Shown in pieces: positions 7,869 to 15,932 of a DNA stretch of 39,623 nt. Below the pieces are notes generated by a model. It ran no database searches. It saw nothing but the letters and a program-made list of their open reading frames with translations, and was not told where the DNA came from. The translations under genes were made by a program, and so were the position numbers. The stretch's first letter is position 1. Every line of letters begins with the position of its first letter. The DNA is from a virus, in the IMG/VR virus record IMGVR_UViG_3300012361_000062, positions 1 through 39,623 of that record. The stretch is one strand, 5' to 3'.

Positions 7869-8299
7869 GTGCCATCACCAGTGAGAGTGCAATTTCCGGT
7901 GGCAAGGACTGGTACACCGCCTGCGGAACTTGAAATGGAGTAGGTTGTGATGTTGCTCTTGAATTGCCCGTTCCCGCAGTTGCGGGCAAAATCCTGTCCA
8001 GCCGTCAGTGACACCCAAGCCCCCAGACTTGGATCAGTGGTCAACGCATCGCCTGCGAAATACACCGCCTTGACCCAGTAACTTGCCCCTATGGCTGCGG
8101 TCGTCGGCAGATACCAATTGCTTGGAAGTCCAACATCCAAGTTGGTGCCAGCCCCTGAACTGCTGACCGTTCCGTCAGAGTTGAATAGCAAATGCGTGGC
8201 ACTGCCTGTGCCTGAGTGCATCCTATAAGCCGTGGCCCCAACATAGTTCGGACTTACCCCCAAGGATTCAGCCATCATCACGTTGAGATTCCCACTCAT
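7865..8299 (-). CDS. Small tail-associated beta-rich protein
   Basis: 144 residues between the two fibre genes, overlapping both neighbours by ATGA. The sequence is Gly/Ser/Thr-rich, with NSDGTVSSSGAG and AGQDFARNCGNGQF. It is probably a minor tail or fibre accessory component. No family recognised. Confidence 0.65.
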   Translation of the reverse strand: MSGNLNVMMAESLGVSPNYVGATAYRMHSGTGSATHLLFNSDGTVSSSGAGTNLDVGLPSNWYLPTTAAIGASYWVKAVYFAGDALTTDPSLGAWVSLTAGQDFARNCGNGQFKSNITTYSISSSAGGVPVLATGNCTLTGDGT

Positions 8300-9441
8300 G
8301 TGAGATTGCTTCCGCTGATGTACCAGCGCGTGGCGGCGACCTTATGGGCCGTGGCGCGGCCGAATTGACCCAGCGTGCGCGAACCTGTGGCCCCGCTGGG
8401 GGATAGGACTAGCGTGTCGGCATTGATCGCAATCGTGATGGCGAAGGCTCCACTGCTGTCATTGGTGAAAGTCAGCGTGGTGCCCAGGGGATATGGGACC
8501 GCAGCGTTTGACGGGATCGTCCAGGTATAGGCCACGCCATCCGTGTGATAGAACGACTGTCCCGAGTCCGATAGGACGGCCGTGTAGTTGGCGTTGTGCA
8601 CATTGGGCGGCAATTCAAGGAAACCCGCATTGCGCAACGTCGTGCCGCTGTCAGCGATCTGCGTCGAATGAGTGCCTGAGAATCCATTGACGGTAAGCCC
8701 CACGCCACTGGTAGGCGCGGCGGTTACGATGGCCCCTGCTGAACTAATGATGAGCCGAAAGGTGCTGTTGCTGGAAAATCCCAAGGCATTAAGCCCAGCA
8801 AGGTACATCCCATTAGCGGGGATCGTCCCACCAGTGACGTTGACGCCCGCAACGGTCAGGATGCCGCCTGCACCGACGATGGATGACAGCAGGAACTGGC
8901 CGCCCTTGCACAGTATGAATGACACCTGGTTGGCGATCAGTTCACCGGCACTGAGCGCACTCAGATCCTGGTTCACGATGTTCGCCACACCGATCCCGTT
9001 GATGTTGATCGTGGATGGGCCAGTGTTGGTGATGTTCGGGATCCAATAGATCGCGATCCCATCGGTGTAGCTGGTGAACTGCGCGTTGAAGGTCAGCGTG
9101 TACGCATTGACCACGCCCCCCGACACGCCCCCGTACAAAGTCAACAGTTGAGCGTTGACCACGTTGTCCACCGTCCACAGCGGGTTCGTCGGTGGATCGG
9201 TATCCGTGGCAGGAGCCAACACGTACTTGTATCCGACATTCGGTGGGATCCACAGCGGGGTTTCCCCACGACCGTTGAGTCGGATGGGATTCGCGGCCGG
9301 GGTGCCCACGCTGTCCAGGAAAGCATTGAGCTTGGTGGTAGTTCCGGCTTGGTAGGTGAACAACTGGCCGTTGATCAAGGCCACGCCGTTGCTGTCCCAG
9401 CCCTTGAAGATCGGGGTGGGACTTAAGGTTTCTGTGGCCAT
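8296..9441 (-). CDS. Second tail fibre protein sharing the attachment module
   Basis: 381 residues. The N-terminal ~95 residues (MATETLSPTPIFKGW ... GTTTKLNAFLDSVGTPAANPI ... PPTNPLWTVDN) are clearly homologous to those of the 672-residue spike gene. The following part has beta repeats and a C-terminal GSRTLGQFGRATAHKVAATRWYISGSNL, typical of fibre tips. Its start shares one base with the upstream stop. Two fibres with one attachment module suggest a branched or alternative receptor-binding apparatus. Confidence 0.78.
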   Translation of the reverse strand: MATETLSPTPIFKGWDSNGVALINGQLFTYQAGTTTKLNAFLDSVGTPAANPIRLNGRGETPLWIPPNVGYKYVLAPATDTDPPTNPLWTVDNVVNAQLLTLYGGVSGGVVNAYTLTFNAQFTSYTDGIAIYWIPNITNTGPSTININGIGVANIVNQDLSALSAGELIANQVSFILCKGGQFLLSSIVGAGGILTVAGVNVTGGTIPANGMYLAGLNALGFSSNSTFRLIISSAGAIVTAAPTSGVGLTVNGFSGTHSTQIADSGTTLRNAGFLELPPNVHNANYTAVLSDSGQSFYHTDGVAYTWTIPSNAAVPYPLGTTLTFTNDSSGAFAITIAINADTLVLSPSGATGSRTLGQFGRATAHKVAATRWYISGSNLT

Positions 9442-11561
9442 CAGTCGGTAATCCCGGCTCCGGGGGCCACCGCATCCGTGGCGAACTTCAGCTTCGCATC
9501 CCGCATCGACTGGGCGGCTGCTTCGGCTTTCTTGCCCTTGAAGAATCGTTCCCCGATGCTCTTGGCCACGATCCCTGGACCGCCTGCAACGTGAGCGGCA
9601 GCGACATCGCCAGCGCGACTGACCACTTCACCCGCTACCGTGGGGGGCTTCTCAAACTTCGCCCCATAGCGTTGCAGCGTGAGCGCGGTATTGGATCGGT
9701 TGATGGATGAGGCTTTGCCTTCGAAGTTCACCACGCCAGCGACGTTCGACAGTTGCTGCGTGTGGGCGGCGCTTTGCGGACTCATCAGCACATCGGCCTT
9801 CTTGTCCAGGCCGTTTCGCATGTTGCGATAGGATGCGTAGTTGAATCCCCCAGCGCCATTGGCATCAATGCCAGCGGCGTCCCGGAGCTTATTGAGCGTG
9901 GCGGCTTCCACCGATTGGGCGAAGGCCGGGTCAGAGGCCATCAGCCCCTTCATGCGCTCAATATAGGCCCGCGACGCATTGACCCCATTCCCGGTGAAGT
10001 ACCGATCCATGAATGTGTCAGCCAACGGGGATGGCGCACCGATTTTATGTAACCCGCGCTCATCCTTCGGAACGTTGTCTTCAATGGCGGCCTTATATGC
10101 AGGGTTTTCTTCAATGAGGTCGAACCGCCGCTTCGCCGCAGCGCGTGCGGTATCCGCCAAACCCTTCAGCCCTTGGGCTTCTGGGGTGAGGGGCATACTC
10201 TCCAGTTCCTTCCGCACGATCCCCGCCGCCGTGCCCGCCGATCCACGACCCCGCTGGACTTCAGCAAGACCGGTACGGGCATTTTCGAACTGTTCGAAGC
10301 TGATGGGCTTGCCTGAACGCAGGGCTTCCATGATTTCTGAAATCGCCGGATCCGAAGCCGCAACTTTGGTCAGATACCCCTTGGCCAACTGCGCGTCGAT
10401 GTTCGCTGCTGCCATGCCGGTGTCCAGCGGCACCACACCACCATTGGCGTCCGTGAGCGCCTTGTACTTCGCCCGAGTATCTAGGACCAGGGAGTTGTCC
10501 ACGGCCTTGATCGCATCAACGCCTGCTTGGCCGTGTTCCAGGTTGTTGCGCTGAACGATTTCCGGGGTGGCACGGCGGCGAATCTCCCCCATACTCGCCC
10601 CGAGCTTGCGGTTCTGTTCGCTGATCGAATCGGTCAGGATCCCCTGCGTGTCTGGATCGGCCCGCAGGTTCTTCTCATCTGAAATCTGCTGTTCATTCGC
10701 CGTGGCTTGGCCCTTGCGGAGCCGAAGCGGGGTTTCCCCATCCGGCATCGGCAGCGTTTCAGCCTCAACATGACGATCCAGGGCTTCCTGGTTGATGGGC
10801 TTCCCGGCCGTCTTGGCATCGCTCACCGCCGCCTGTAACTCAGGGGTGGTGCCACCTAAGTCCGTGGTGGCCCTGGCGGCGCTCAATGTGCCAGGGACTT
10901 CCATTGAAGCGGCGGCTTCAGGGGCGGCTTCAGCGGCCACTTCCCCTACCTTGGCCGCTGTACCGACGCTGCGGAGCATCCCTGCGGCGGGGGCCACAGA
11001 AAGCACATCGCCCGCGATATTGCCGACATCGCGGCCGAACTGCTGCGTTCGTGGGCCGATCTTCCCCAAAGCGGTATCCAGGGCCTGAAGACCCTTATGG
11101 ACGGCCTGCACCGGTCGGGTGGCCGCGAGTTCACGGAATGCCTGCTGCCCTTCAGGGGTCTGCGGCGTGTAGGTGGCGTGGCGCTGTATCCAGCCCTTGA
11201 TGGTGCCCCGATTGTTCCCTGCCGCCCGCTCAAGGATGTCACCGGCACCGCCTACAGTGCCACTCACGATGCCCCCGGCAAGGGTGGCGACCACATCCGC
11301 CGAACCGGCCAGATCCCGACGCTGGGCGGCGGCTGAGGCCACCTGGTCGGATTTCGGCCGTCGATAGGTGACCTTGCCCGTCTTCGGATCGGCATAGGCC
11401 ACGAAGCCTTCCCGTGGGTAATCGGTTTCCTCTGTAGTGAAACTACGTCCACCCGCTGCATCGCTCAACGCGGTGCCGAAGGGGTCTTGATCGCTAGGGT
11501 CAGGGGGAGCATTCGCCCGGCTTCGTGCCAGGGCGTCACCAAACGGATCGGGCGAACTCAT
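9441..11561 (-). CDS. Large internal virion (ejection-type) protein
   Basis: 706 residues, Ala-, Arg- and Glu-rich, mostly helical. A Pro/Asp-rich N-terminus (PDPFGDALARSRANAPPDPSDQDPFG) holds two DPFG repeats. A Gly/Ala hydrophobic segment (ADVVATLAGGIVSGTVGGAGDI) near residue 90 may insert in a membrane. Position after two other such genes and before the fibres matches ejection (pilot) proteins of P22-like phages. No lytic transglycosylase motif is visible. Assignment rests on synteny and composition. Confidence 0.6.
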   Translation of the reverse strand: MSSPDPFGDALARSRANAPPDPSDQDPFGTALSDAAGGRSFTTEETDYPREGFVAYADPKTGKVTYRRPKSDQVASAAAQRRDLAGSADVVATLAGGIVSGTVGGAGDILERAAGNNRGTIKGWIQRHATYTPQTPEGQQAFRELAATRPVQAVHKGLQALDTALGKIGPRTQQFGRDVGNIAGDVLSVAPAAGMLRSVGTAAKVGEVAAEAAPEAAASMEVPGTLSAARATTDLGGTTPELQAAVSDAKTAGKPINQEALDRHVEAETLPMPDGETPLRLRKGQATANEQQISDEKNLRADPDTQGILTDSISEQNRKLGASMGEIRRRATPEIVQRNNLEHGQAGVDAIKAVDNSLVLDTRAKYKALTDANGGVVPLDTGMAAANIDAQLAKGYLTKVAASDPAISEIMEALRSGKPISFEQFENARTGLAEVQRGRGSAGTAAGIVRKELESMPLTPEAQGLKGLADTARAAAKRRFDLIEENPAYKAAIEDNVPKDERGLHKIGAPSPLADTFMDRYFTGNGVNASRAYIERMKGLMASDPAFAQSVEAATLNKLRDAAGIDANGAGGFNYASYRNMRNGLDKKADVLMSPQSAAHTQQLSNVAGVVNFEGKASSINRSNTALTLQRYGAKFEKPPTVAGEVVSRAGDVAAAHVAGGPGIVAKSIGERFFKGKKAEAAAQSMRDAKLKFATDAVAPGAGITD

Positions 11562-13195
11562 TGTGGCAGTTCACCGTTTTCGAGCTTCATCAGGTTGCTG
11601 CGCTTCTGGATGAACTGATTCCAAGCCGCTTTCGAAGGCATGGACGCCTGAAGCCGTGCCATGAACGCATCCCCTTCCTTCTGGCCGCGAGCGTAGGCGG
11701 CCTGCCCTTCCATGATCCGGGGGTCGAAGTTGTTCTTCCACTGCGAATTGAACATCGCCACGGTCGATGGATTCGGGTTGTTCGTGAACCCTTCGACGCG
11801 ATCCAGCGCCTGTCGATACCGGTGTTGCCCTTCAACGAGGGCCAACAGGTAGTCCGTCTTCTGCTTGATCGCTTCTGGGCTGTAGGTCTGCTTGCTTGCG
11901 ATACCCCCGGCCTGTTCCATGCCCGCATTGGTCCCAGGCATCCCCATTGAATGCTGCAACTGGATCGCCTGGTTTTCCAGGTACGCCCCCAGCAAGTTGA
12001 AGTTGGTGATGTCCGGACTCAACCCCGCACCGGTCACCGTGTTCTGCCATGCGGCGCTCCACGGACCACCCGCATCCGCCAGGCGACGGATGTTGGAAGC
12101 TAGGGCAATGTTCTGCCCATAGTTCGCATCTTGGGTGCGGATTTCGGTGATGTGCTGCTTGGCAGCCGCTGTGGCCTCATTCCAACTGGCTTGATCCCGA
12201 GGGGCCGCAAAGGCTCCAGGTGCACCATCATCAGAGGTCCACGCATGTCCATTGGGGTTGCGGAGCGCCGTGGCTGGCGTCGCTGGTCCGGCAGCCCTTG
12301 CTGCTGGCGCAGTTCGTGGTGGTGCAGTGCCCGCTCCTGGCTGAAGGACTTCCGGGTTACTTCCACCCGGCCCCACAACCGCTGGGGCTTGATTGGGAGC
12401 GGTGACATACGCAGGCGGTGTGACATTTTCTTCTGTCGGCCCACCCACATTGCTCCCCACCGGCTGGGGCGCATAGGGATTGACGTTGAACTCCTGGATG
12501 CCCTTCTTGGTCTGGATCGCTCCCCCACCGGGCTTGGTGGTCTGCATCTGCTGTGCGCCGGTCTGGGCTTGAAGTTCCAAACGACGGAGCGATCCGGACA
12601 TTTGCCCATCGGGCGTCTGATCCAGCACCGGAAGCCACTTGTTTGCAATCGCTTGGTTCGCCGGATTGATCTTGCCCCAGTTCGTCACCCAGTCCCGCAC
12701 CAGCGCATGGGCGGGATTCACACCAGTCTTGGGATCTTTCTCATCTTGGTGAAGCACGATGTCATTGGTGGCAAACGCGCCAGCACCTTGTTGGAAGCGG
12801 CCCAGGGAATCAGAATCCAAGCTGGCCAGATCGGTGACGTTCTTCGTCTGGCCCTGCTGCATATTCAGCATCTTCTCAGTCGCCTGCATTTTTGCCTGGC
12901 CACTGAGCTTTTTATAGTTCGGGTCGTTGGCGATGATCTTGGATGGGTCCAGCACCCCATGTTCGTCGTGCCACTTATCCGGATCCAACTGACTGAAGTA
13001 GTCGTTGACTTCCTGTTGGGCCTGCGCGTTGATGCCTTCTTCCTGCGCCAATGCAGCGGCACGACGTTGGGCGTATAGCCCAGTCTGAAGGTTCTGCTGC
13101 TGCTGCTTGATGCCGAGGATTCCTGAAAGATTGGCGATGCCTTTCCCAACGTCTGGTGGGTTGATGTCCTGGGCGACAGGGGTCATGGTGGGCAT
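11558..13195 (-). CDS. Internal virion (ejection-type) protein
   Basis: 545 residues, Gln-, Ala- and Asn-rich. The helical N-terminal half (GIKQQQQNLQTGLYAQRRAAALAQEEG) and a Pro/Ala-rich linker near residues 265-315 lead to another helical part. It overlaps the next gene by ATGA and directly follows the p32-like ejection protein gene. Probably injected with DNA through the cell envelope; inferred from position and composition. Confidence 0.6.
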   Translation of the reverse strand: MPTMTPVAQDINPPDVGKGIANLSGILGIKQQQQNLQTGLYAQRRAAALAQEEGINAQAQQEVNDYFSQLDPDKWHDEHGVLDPSKIIANDPNYKKLSGQAKMQATEKMLNMQQGQTKNVTDLASLDSDSLGRFQQGAGAFATNDIVLHQDEKDPKTGVNPAHALVRDWVTNWGKINPANQAIANKWLPVLDQTPDGQMSGSLRRLELQAQTGAQQMQTTKPGGGAIQTKKGIQEFNVNPYAPQPVGSNVGGPTEENVTPPAYVTAPNQAPAVVGPGGSNPEVLQPGAGTAPPRTAPAARAAGPATPATALRNPNGHAWTSDDGAPGAFAAPRDQASWNEATAAAKQHITEIRTQDANYGQNIALASNIRRLADAGGPWSAAWQNTVTGAGLSPDITNFNLLGAYLENQAIQLQHSMGMPGTNAGMEQAGGIASKQTYSPEAIKQKTDYLLALVEGQHRYRQALDRVEGFTNNPNPSTVAMFNSQWKNNFDPRIMEGQAAYARGQKEGDAFMARLQASMPSKAAWNQFIQKRSNLMKLENGELPQ

Positions 13196-14191
13196 CTATG
13201 GTCCCCCGAACAAGCCGCCAATATTCGGGGCGGCTGCGGCATCGGCCGAAAGAGTCTGCGGCGTGAAAGTGCTGCTGGGCGAACCTTTCATCAGCCACGG
13301 CAACATGCCCATATTTCCCACCGCTCCGCTCCATGCGTTAGCCGCACCGACCTGGCCTGCTGCTTGGGCACTGCCCGCATTGCTGACACTCTGAGCCACT
13401 TGGCCTGCGAGGTTGGCCCCCTGCGCACCCGTGTTCGCCGCTGCGTTCTGGCCCAGCGTTGCGATCCCGGCAAGGCGTGAATAGATATTTCCTTGCTGAG
13501 TCTGGTACTGGTTGAACGCCGTGTTGAACGCGGTGTCTGCCATGCTCTGGTTGTAACCCATCAGGTCTTTCTGCGCGGCACCGGACATGGCACCTGCGTT
13601 CGAAGCGTCCGCATTCAGCACGCCTTGCTGGCCTTGCTGAAGCTGGAATTTGTAGGCCGGGGACATCTGATGGAACATGTCCACTGTGAAGGGCGATAGG
13701 AGTGAGCCATACGCGCCGGCCGGTGAACCGCCCGATGAAGGTGCCCCGCCCCCAGGTCCAGCGCCATATTGGTTGCCGCCTTGCCCGTAGGTGCTATTCA
13801 CGCGCCCGCCATAGGGCATACCACCGAAGGTATCGCCCCCGCCCGTCTGAAGCCTTGCACCTGGCCCCGATGCACTGGGACCGCCCAGATCCCCAGTCCA
13901 GGTGTTGCCACCGGTTCCTGGGAAGTACCCGCCACCACGGCCCATTGTGACCGGCGCATTGGGATTCGGGCCAATGCCCATCAGGTAGTTCAACTGCCCC
14001 TGTGCGCCATAGCCAGATTGCATGAACGGCTGCTGCTGCGCCGTCATGGTGTTGAACTCATTCTGGCTGATGTCAGCGGAACGGTTGGCAGCGGCAGCCT
14101 GCGTGTCCGCTGCACTTCTAGCGCCGGATGAGGCAATCAGCGCGCCGCCAACTCCTGCGACGACTACGGCACCTGCTACCCAGCCTGACAT
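13196..14191 (-). CDS. DNA transfer/ejection protein (p32-like)
   Basis: 331 residues. The N-terminus has a Gly/Ala/Val membrane-active segment (GAVVVAGVGGALIASSGARSAADTQ), then QAAAANRSADISQNEFNTMTAQQQPFMQSGYGAQGQLNYLMG. This matches the pattern of phage DNA-transfer proteins: AADTQ repeats, then a PF/PY, then LxxLMG. A Gly-rich low-complexity middle follows. It is the first of three ejection-type genes, as in P22-like phages. Confidence 0.7.
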   Translation of the reverse strand: MSGWVAGAVVVAGVGGALIASSGARSAADTQAAAANRSADISQNEFNTMTAQQQPFMQSGYGAQGQLNYLMGIGPNPNAPVTMGRGGGYFPGTGGNTWTGDLGGPSASGPGARLQTGGGDTFGGMPYGGRVNSTYGQGGNQYGAGPGGGAPSSGGSPAGAYGSLLSPFTVDMFHQMSPAYKFQLQQGQQGVLNADASNAGAMSGAAQKDLMGYNQSMADTAFNTAFNQYQTQQGNIYSRLAGIATLGQNAAANTGAQGANLAGQVAQSVSNAGSAQAAGQVGAANAWSGAVGNMGMLPWLMKGSPSSTFTPQTLSADAAAAPNIGGLFGGP

Positions 14192-15015
14192 GGCGGAACT
14201 CCTTGAAAGCGGATGCCGAAATTCACGCGCATCGACACTCGGTAATCGGTCAGCAATTCTTCATTCACCTGGATCCCACGCGCCGCCACGGCATAAATGT
14301 TGGCTCCCACCAAAAGCGGTATCACATTAGGTTCAGGCGAGTGATTGATGAAACGTCCCGCAGGTGTGCGTTTACCATCCAATCGCCCTGGGCAGATCGT
14401 GTCCCCGGCTTCGAACACCCGCAGTGCAAACAGTCCCTTTCCATGAACCTGTGAAGGACGGACTTCGACGTCATACCCTGGGGGCATCGGCATCAAATCC
14501 GCTTCATCACTCACCACCATGTCCATCGACGCCTGGCTGATCCCCAGTTGTTCAAGGAACAGGTGATAGTCCGCACGCACCCGATCAAGTTCTTGTGCCC
14601 TGCGGTTTTCCCCCAGCCCGCATTCAGGAACGACATACAGCCGTTCTTCCAGTATGGTGAGGTCGCGACAATCATCTGGGTTGTCATAGACATCGACCCA
14701 AGTCACCGGCTCACCAAACACCCTGCCCACGCGCTTCACGCCCGCTGTGGCTTCAAACTCACACGGAGCGGAAAGCATCTTGATTCCATCATCCGTGTTG
14801 ACCGCAATCGTCCCTTCTTCCACCCGGACGCGGTAGGCCGTGCGATGCTCTGCCCCGGTCAATACCGTCCAGGGCGGGATGCGAATCGCTCGTTCGTACT
14901 TGCCAGGCAGGAAGGTGTGGGTCGTTTCAATCGCAGCTTGCGGCATCGTCAATAGACGATCTTCCAATCGTTGCACTGCATGTTGCAGATAAGAGCGTTC
15001 AGCAAGCTGATTCAT
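14176..15015 (-). CDS. Cupin-like domain fused to a SET domain
   Basis: 279 residues. Residues ~35-125 resemble a cupin-like phage protein often found in head-gene clusters (LPGKYERAIRIPPWTVLTGAEH, then AGVKRVGRVF). Residues ~185-259 show SET-domain landmarks in order: HGKGLFALRVFEAGD (191-205), RFINHSPEPN (221-230), AARGIQVNEELLTDY (244-258). SET domains transfer methyl groups from SAM to lysines. Catalysis is predicted, not shown. It overlaps the ejection gene by 16 bases and directly abuts the segment upstream. Confidence 0.75.
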   Translation of the reverse strand: MNQLAERSYLQHAVQRLEDRLLTMPQAAIETTHTFLPGKYERAIRIPPWTVLTGAEHRTAYRVRVEEGTIAVNTDDGIKMLSAPCEFEATAGVKRVGRVFGEPVTWVDVYDNPDDCRDLTILEERLYVVPECGLGENRRAQELDRVRADYHLFLEQLGISQASMDMVVSDEADLMPMPPGYDVEVRPSQVHGKGLFALRVFEAGDTICPGRLDGKRTPAGRFINHSPEPNVIPLLVGANIYAVAARGIQVNEELLTDYRVSMRVNFGIRFQGVPPCQAG

Positions 15016-15225
15016 CTAAAACGTAAAGAATCCACTCACACTGCCAACGCCAGTTGCAGGGGCTGACGAAAATGTCACCGTCACTATCCTGCCAGTGAGG
15101 GTCATCGTGACAGCAGACCCAGACGAATTGACAACGCCAGCAGGTGGCGTTTTCAAGATGTCGAACGCTGGTGCAATACCAGATTGTGTATGGAAAATGC
15201 TACTGCTTGATTTATCATGGCAACC
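15016..15225 (-). CDS. Start-less coding segment after a TGA (readthrough, frameshift or broken gene)
   Basis: From TGA 15228-15226 the same frame as the gene at 15226 stays open for 69 codons to TAG 15018-15016, which abuts the SET gene's ATG. The residues look genuinely coding: FDILKTPPAG, SAVTMTLTGRIVTVTF, GSVSGFFTF, the usual beta-rich end of phage decoration proteins. There is no ATG or GTG before the middle. An ATG at 15218 is in another frame, which closes after 21 codons. Either TGA readthrough, a -1 shift from that ATG, or a one-base assembly error explains this. Confidence 0.5.
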   Translation of the reverse strand, partial: GCHDKSSSSIFHTQSGIAPAFDILKTPPAGVVNSSGSAVTMTLTGRIVTVTFSSAPATGVGSVSGFFTF

Positions 15226-15588
15226 TCACTCTACAAAAATCGTCACTACAGCATCGTTAGCCACAGTCACTGTGGAATCGGCATCACCGACGAGCTTGGT
15301 CACCGCGACCCATAGTTCCCCATTCCCGGTGAGTCCATCTGGAATCGATAGGCTCGTACTCGACGCGCCTGCGGTCACGCCTAGCATGAAGGTGGCGTTT
15401 GGAACTGTGGTGCCAACTGTGGGGCCATTGGCGGCGGTGGTGGGTGTGAACCAGTAGAGCTTCAGAAACACAGCATAGGCCGCACTCACCACGGCGCTAA
15501 AACCTTTAAAGTTAGCGGTCTGCGCTGCGCGCACTGGTTGCAAGTTTGTGGAAGCGGCTGTCGTAAATTTAAACGGTACTGCGGCCAT
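15226..15588 (-). CDS. Decoration-like beta-sandwich head protein
   Basis: 120 residues. The pattern TTAASTNLQPVRAAQTANFKG ... AVFLKLYWFTPTTAANGPTVGTTVP ... GELWVAVTKLVGDADSTVTV ... VVTIF is common among small phage head-cluster proteins of unknown detailed role. ATG 15588. Its TGA is followed in frame by another coding-looking segment (15016-15225). Likely a minor structural or decoration protein. Confidence 0.65.
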   Translation of the reverse strand: MAAVPFKFTTAASTNLQPVRAAQTANFKGFSAVVSAAYAVFLKLYWFTPTTAANGPTVGTTVPNATFMLGVTAGASSTSLSIPDGLTGNGELWVAVTKLVGDADSTVTVANDAVVTIFVE

Positions 15589-15596
15589 AGATTCCT

Positions 15597-15932
15597 CTAC
15601 TGTTGAACGAAGGTCAGCGTCGGGGCTGCCCCGTAGGTGATGCGGTAACTGTCGCGATTCGATAGCGGGAACGTCCCTTGGGTCACTCCCACGTCATAGA
15701 ACGTGGCCTGATCGCGGGTGAACTCCACCTTCGTCACGCCCGCGCCCTTGACGATCAAGAACCCACCACTGGCTGCGTGATAGAGGAATGGGGATCCGGT
15801 GAGGGCGATCCCCATTTCAGGACTGGGCGGTGTTCCTTCCTGGATGTCCTGGAAGAAGCGCCACCAGGACGTGGTGATGTTTTCCTTGACCAGCAGCGGC
15901 GTGTCATAGGTCGGTGGAGTGCGAAATTGCAC
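15597..15932 (-). CDS. Minor structural phage protein
   Basis: 111 residues starting MQFRTPPTYDTPLLVKENITTSWWRFFQDI. It has a beta-rich C-terminal half ending SYRITYGAAPTLTFVQQ. The start shares one base with the stop of the gp10-like gene. Position in the head-completion cluster suggests a virion component. I recognise the type but no defined function. Confidence 0.65.
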   Translation of the reverse strand: MQFRTPPTYDTPLLVKENITTSWWRFFQDIQEGTPPSPEMGIALTGSPFLYHAASGGFLIVKGAGVTKVEFTRDQATFYDVGVTQGTFPLSNRDSYRITYGAAPTLTFVQQ

